From assembly GCA_002690445.1 (NCBI GenBank), contig NZER01000288.1, positions 1 through 12,422 of the forward strand: a stretch of 12,422 nucleotides of DNA, in the 5' to 3' direction. Source of the stretch: Candidatus Pacearchaeota archaeon (GTDB lineage: Archaea > Nanoarchaeota > Nanoarchaeia > Pacearchaeales > GW2011-AR1). Positions 12,391-12,422 of this stretch are shown in pieces. Within the stretch, counting starts at the first letter, position 1, and each line of letters starts with the position of its first letter. Under the pieces are notes generated by a model. That model did no database searches. It was not told where the DNA came from and worked only from the letters and a program-made list of their open reading frames with translations. A program made the translations under genes and the position numbers.

Positions 12391-12422
12391 CCTATTAGTA
12401 TTATTATCACGAACGGAAGCGG

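Noticed and set aside
1..12422. Circular complete genome
   Set aside because: The frame of the first gene would stay open across the joined ends, but there is no terminal overlap and no start codon or promoter in register, so topology cannot be decided.

Overview
The window looks like an AT-rich archaeal mobile element, most likely a virus or virus-like plasmid/provirus of an archaeon. I lean towards a DPANN-type host, but that is inference. The archaeal signals are TATA-box promoters (one placed for a leaderless start), AGGAG/GGAGTTGA ribosome sites, and large secreted Asn-rich Ig-like/FG-GAP-like surface proteins with C-terminal membrane anchors. The mobile signals are dense tiny genes with 4-nt overlaps, repeated 'PF-x-[ST]-DKQRKA' proteins, many zinc-knuckle microproteins, and no tRNA, rRNA or metabolic gene. 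Whether the element is linear, circular or integrated cannot be read from this window.

Layout. The left part (39-8339) is all on the + strand. First come small basic proteins (39-728). A TATA promoter follows (about 733-748), driving a tightly coupled five-gene envelope cassette (769-6887): a 749-aa FG-GAP/Ig surface protein with a C-terminal membrane bundle, an 890-aa Ig-repeat surface protein with one C-terminal anchor, a 60-aa pre-peptide that would mature to about 39 aa and looks like a filamentous-phage pVIII coat protein, a 124-aa membrane protein, and a 213-aa protein with signal peptide and three membrane segments. A hairpin with T-tracts (6880-6934) separates this cassette from three more DKQRKA proteins (6954-8339).

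The right part (8332-12308) is all on the - strand and runs convergently into the left part, with an 8-nt overlap of the two last genes. It holds 14 or 15 compact genes in at least two transcription units. The upstream unit (12100 down to 10223) has a 105-aa helical protein, a 303-aa basic protein, a 100-aa zinc-finger protein and three overlapping microgenes (50, 42 and 23 aa) that a standard gene caller would tend to miss. A TATA box at 10134-10146, preceded by a 24-bp repeated operator-like sequence, starts the downstream unit of eight small proteins (10095 down to 8332), three or four of them Cys-rich. At the right edge, a perfect 13-bp inverted repeat encloses another TATA box, and three TGTTAAACA palindromes flank a further promoter, so this end looks like the regulatory control region.

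Working model: the left arm encodes virion or cell-surface functions; the right arm encodes intracellular control or host-takeover functions. No replication protein, integrase, packaging/Zot-like ATPase or recognisable capsid protein is present, so the 'filamentous or membrane virus' reading rests on protein architecture and operon structure only.
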